Assembly: GCF_029873635.1 (NCBI RefSeq)
Contig: NC_080428.1
Location: forward strand, 66,061,101 to 66,125,100
Reading direction: 5' to 3'
DNA length: 64,000 nt
Origin: Malania oleifera
Lineage: Eukaryota > Streptophyta > Magnoliopsida > Santalales > Ximeniaceae
A program made the position numbers and the translations under genes. The notes under the pieces were generated by a model. It was not told the origin of the DNA. It did no database searches and saw only the letters and a program-made list of their open reading frames with translations. The first letter of the stretch is position 1, and each line of letters starts with the position of its first letter. This document shows, in pieces, positions 61,101 to 64,000 of the stretch.

Positions 61101-64000
61101 AAAACCTCATTGACGAGTTTGGGATTTTTTATTTTTCGAAACCTCTCGGCTTCTCCTCGTCGACGAGCCTTTGAACTTCGTCAACGAGAGATACAAGGCC
61201 TTCGTCGACGAACTCTGGCTTCATCAACGAAGCCTATTCAAATATCAATTTTACCCCTCTCTTATTTATTTGAACTCATTTATCACGGTTCGGTAAACTT
61301 TGATACCATGCTATAATATCCCGACCCTAAGTGGGTACTAGACTGACCTGTTCATCACATATATCTACCATGCAGCGAAATCATACACATAATATCCTAG
61401 ATACAATACTAGAGTTCTAAAATTACCATAATTACATACATATCTCCTTAAAATGTTATACAACCCATAGTAAACCAAAACATAACTATATACATGCATC
61501 TCACCAGTACTTACTTCAAAACCAAACACTATCTAGATTCGCCCCAAAACATCATAAGCTTGATTTTTAGTATTCTCTAAAATATTAAAATATTATTTTG
61601 GTGAGACATCTCTTAGTAAGAAGGAATAGATTATTATCAGCATACCTCCCCCACTAGGGGGAGGTATGCTCAGTATAGAAATTGTGTTATAAAGTTTGTA
61701 CTGAAACCGTCGATGGTTTCACTGAAATCTCAGACATCTTTAGAAACATGCTCTCAGTATCTCAAACTATCGACGGTTTCAGGAAATCTTAAAAAACCAT
61801 CGACGGTTTTGTTTCTGGGCAGCGAGACAGAAATTCAAAATTTGAATTTGAACGTTAAGTTGATTGGTTTTTTTGGGGGGAACCTCTAAAGGAAAGTCTA
61901 TATATTATTCTCTGAGTGTATTATGAGACAAGAGAGATCATTTTTGAGAAGTGTATTGTGTACTCTATAATTTCTTAGTGAAATTGCTGTGCCGATTGTT
62001 TCCGTTGATGTAGGCATTGCCAAACTACGTAAATTATCGTGTTGTTATTCTTGTTGTTTCTTATATACTGGTTGTGTTTTATAACTTGTTGCTTTTTACT
62101 TGTTTCGCTGTACTTCCTATATTTGATCATTTTACAACAAGATAAATTGCCTAAAAAAGGTAGTTTTTTGCCTTCAAATCTTTCAGTTTTAGGGCTTCTA
62201 ACTCAGTCCTCTGCGCATCCGTTAACATTGAACTGATTGCTGGTTTTGTTACCCCAGAAACAATCACCTGCCAATACTCTTCAGAGCGCATGAAATTTTC
62301 TATTAGCATGCGCTAATGGTCATAGTGACCATCAAAGAGGGGAATGGTTAGTTGGACAAAAATTTTGGTTGCCATAGCTTTGCTGCTGCAAAAGAAAATA
62401 GAGCTACTACTATGTCACTCTTATCTCAAGAACTCTCCTACTTCACTAATTTTCTCTTTCTTTAGAACCGCTCAATGCAACCTGGCTCTGATACCACTGA
62501 TAGAAATAAGATGAGAGAAGAACTTTTTGATAGGAGATACTCCACACATATTATTCATCACACAAACAACCTTTATATAAGCTAATACATAACAGATAAA
62601 AGCATATAAATAGACACAAAACACAAGCACCACTAAACGTGTAAACAAACTCCTATAGAGCACTACTCAACGTGTAAAAATAGAATCCTACGGACTAAGC
62701 TGAACATCCTCAAAACGAGAACAACAAAAAACTAAATTTCCTAAAAAACTATGACAGAAAAAAAAAAAAAAAAAACTGCCTTGACTTTTCAACAATTTAT
62801 ATAGGACATGGTAACTCGACATCGCAAACTCTGAGAGTACCTAGCTATTAAGTCGAAAATTTTTAACATATGTTTAAGCGGACATTAATAGGCCAAGTTT
62901 TTTCTTTATTTTATTTTTATCTTAAATAAAAAAATTCATTGGATATTTGGTAATCTCTCATTTGACCAAACTAACCCCATTCATGTGTACATATGGTCGC
63001 ACAAATTGTAACTAGGCATTACTCATCTATTAGAGAATCATGTTTTAGCAATTGTTGTACTAGGCATCTTGGAGGTACCTACTAAAATTACTGTACTATG
63101 TCTAGCTTTATTATCCATTACACTGTTAAGAGGGTTGCAATTTCGTGCATATACAACAATGCAAATATGAAGTCAACAATGTGTAATAATTTAAAATGAA
63201 AATTTTCATTATTTATGTGTCAAAATTTTAAGCATACAAAACAAGAGTGCCATGAATGCTACACCCAACTGGATTTGAAGGGCAAAATTTTAAGTAGCAA
63301 AAGTGAAATTGAACTTTAATGACCCAAATCTCATATTTAATTTCTCACTTATGATTTACTCAAGAAATTACGGTCATAAAAAAATAAAATAAAAAATGAG
63401 CTTCAATTGTTGGAAGGAGTGTGCCTGACAAGCTAGCCCATGCTCTGTTTTTTTTTTTTCTTTTTGGTTTCTTTGAATCTAAGTTTTTCCAGCTTGTCTT
63501 ATTAATCCTCGCGCATTATGTATTTACTCACCACCTCCCCTGTTTCTGCTCTCTCCTTCTTTCTCCCAATTCAACAGGATTAAAAAATGACACCTCTCAA
63601 CCTGCCACTGAGCTCAAAGACAAATTCCTCGGAGGACTCCTTGCTTCTGGGTTTGACGAAGAATCCTGCTTAAGCCGCTATCAGTCCTTTTTGTACCGCA
63701 AAGCTTCACCCCACATCCCCTCCCCCTACCTCCAATCCAAGCTCCGCAGCTATGAAGATCTCCACAAGCGCTGCGGCCCCAACACCCTCTCCTACAACAA
63801 AACTGTTCGTCTTCTCAAATCTCGCCGCAGCAATAAATCTCGTCCCCCAGACTGCAACTACGTTGTCTGGATTTCCTTCAGTGGATTGGGAAACAGGATG
63901 CTCACTCTGACTTCGGCTTTCCTCTATGCTCTTCTCACAGACCGAGTCCTGCTCGTCGACGGAGCCGAGATGTCCGATCTGTTCTGCGAGCCGTTCCCGG
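58154..64000 (+). CDS. FUT1-like: xyloglucan alpha-1,2-fucosyltransferase (GT37), 3' end beyond window
   Basis: The product is a Golgi type II membrane enzyme that transfers L-fucose from GDP-fucose to galactose on xyloglucan or related glycans. Exon 1 is 58154-58334 and exon 2 runs from 63578 past the right edge. The split glycine codon G/GA fits the GT donor (CAG/GTATGG) and a pyrimidine-rich acceptor ending TTCAACAG. Exon 1 begins MQPGFKTMSPVQ; a second in-frame ATG at 58175 is possible. The signal anchor is ILVAVLIAAPLLIVIPMI. Exon 2 begins LKNDTSQPATELKD, then FLGGLLASGFDEESCLSRYQ, LHKRCGPNTLSYNK, YVVWISFSGLGNRML, FLYALLTDRVLLVDG and LFCEPFP, all in the order seen in plant GT37 enzymes. 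About 200 residues are visible of an expected 500-560. The catalytic C-terminal motifs lie outside the window. The 5.2-kb intron is filled with LTR elements. Confidence 0.92.
58900..59465 (-). pseudogene. Copia RNase H remnant
   Basis: The minus strand reads LLAAKRIFLYVQCTKEFGLF, CLFGFTDSDYADDQKSTYEY and LSTNEVEFVATTIKKILKEV, the usual Copia C-terminal RNase H order, with at least one stop (after GTRVVS). It is cut at its upstream end by the LTR insertion beginning at 59478. Confidence 0.8.
59525..61293 (-). mobile_element. nested LTR (probable solo LTR), minus orientation
   Basis: It starts TGTCACGCCCGGAACCC. TAAAC occurs on both sides (59520-59524 and 61294-61298) as a candidate target duplication, although the right end is CGG, not CA. 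Internal landmarks are 'gagacacctctcagtaagga' at 59933, TATA-like 'ctatttatagccc' (minus strand) at 61012 and several TCGTCGACGAG-type repeats at 61040-61230. It is related to 45443-47383 in the opposite orientation. Confidence 0.6.
61640..61669. repeat. perfect inverted repeat (13-bp arms, 4-base loop)
   Basis: The arms GCATACCTCCCCC and GGGGGAGGTATGC are separated by ACTA. The arm sequence equals the core of the minisatellite unit at 51921-52350, so two opposite copies of that unit meet here. Confidence 0.95.
61681..62490 (+). mobile_element. Copia-like LTR fragment and leader
   Basis: There are three copies of a CCGTCGATGGTTTC-like motif at 61688-61815, then 'tctatatattattctctgag' and 'gatgtaggcattgccaaact' with 'acgtaaattatcgtgttg', a pattern typical of the 3' part of plant Copia LTRs. 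From about 62240 the sequence probably belongs to the leader of the host Copia. Boundaries are not defined. Confidence 0.4.
62795..63577. other. fucosyltransferase intron 1, 3' part
   Basis: AT-rich and without a recognised element. It ends in a strong pyrimidine tract (CTGCTCTCTCCTTCTTTC) and the acceptor at 63577. Confidence 0.6.

Larger units (their letters stand above)
59478..61680 (-). mobile_element. LTR of the TGTAACGACCCG family, split by another LTR
   Basis: The left piece 59478-59524 starts TGTAACGACCCGAAAATTC, like the start of the 50990 element. The right piece begins at about 61299 and has 'tatcccgaccctaagtggg' and 'gtgagacatctcttagtaag', which align in order with 51110-51420 of that element. 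The right end is abrupt at the hairpin near 61669. No target duplication was found. Confidence 0.55.
58646..62794 (-). mobile_element. degenerate Copia retrotransposon in fucosyltransferase intron 1
   Basis: The LTRs are 58646-58878 (3') and 62498-62794 (5'), both starting TGATAGAAATAAGA and ending GACTTTTCAACA on the plus strand. Next to the 5' LTR the minus strand has a textbook primer-binding site, TGGTATCAGAGCCAGGTTGC. Next to the 3' LTR is the polypurine tract TTTTGGAGGGAT. The internal region keeps only an RNase H remnant and a leader; the middle is replaced by other LTR insertions. Flanks ATTAT and ATTTA are not a convincing duplication. Confidence 0.82.

Overview
This is a stretch of a transposon-rich flowering-plant nuclear genome, most likely a woody eudicot. 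The evidence is intron-split plant genes, AT-rich intergenic DNA, Au-type SINEs, L1-type LINEs, and Copia, TRIM and hAT elements. I cannot name the species. No bacterial, organellar or viral gene set is present, and I found no CRISPR array, tRNA gene or rRNA gene.

Three host genes are supported. (1) A PHO1-family phosphate exporter on the minus strand, position 5828 running off the left edge: nine exons, an SPX domain, membrane segments and the first residues of the EXS domain. (2) A nuclear gene for mitochondrial ribosomal protein bL32m on the minus strand (22805-40250), complete in three exons encoding 133 residues. A 15.7-kb first intron separates exon 1 from exon 2. (3) A xyloglucan alpha-1,2-fucosyltransferase (GT37/FUT family) on the plus strand, starting at 58154 and running off the right edge, with a 5.2-kb first intron. 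These genes act in different compartments (phosphate export, mitochondrial translation, Golgi cell-wall synthesis) and I see no functional link between them.

Most of the remaining sequence is mobile DNA, and much of it is nested. At 7788-15716 a Copia element (TSD CAGCT) sits in a TRIM relic, and a second, internally deleted Copia sits inside its 3' LTR (TSD TTAAT). A solo LTR lies at 18446-20515 (TSD ATATG). The large bL32m intron holds an L1 LINE split by a Copia, a solo LTR (TSD TTGAT), further LINE relics, SINEs and a MITE. Upstream of bL32m is a 1.8-kb hAT-type element (41416-43237, TSD ATATGGAG). At 43653-48122 a tandem TRIM array was hit by one LTR element (TSD GTTGA), which was then hit by another (TSD GAATC). 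A large LTR with a minisatellite occupies about 50990-53818. The fucosyltransferase intron holds a Copia relic that contains further LTR insertions.

I see no convincing undescribed system. The observations most worth checking are the TE-inflated introns of active-looking genes, a GC-AG intron in the PHO1 gene, a partial exon duplication, an 11-bp microhomology at the deletion junction of the inner Copia, and rearranged tandem repeats within LTRs. All splice sites were placed by eye and protein homologies come from recognition, not from database searches.
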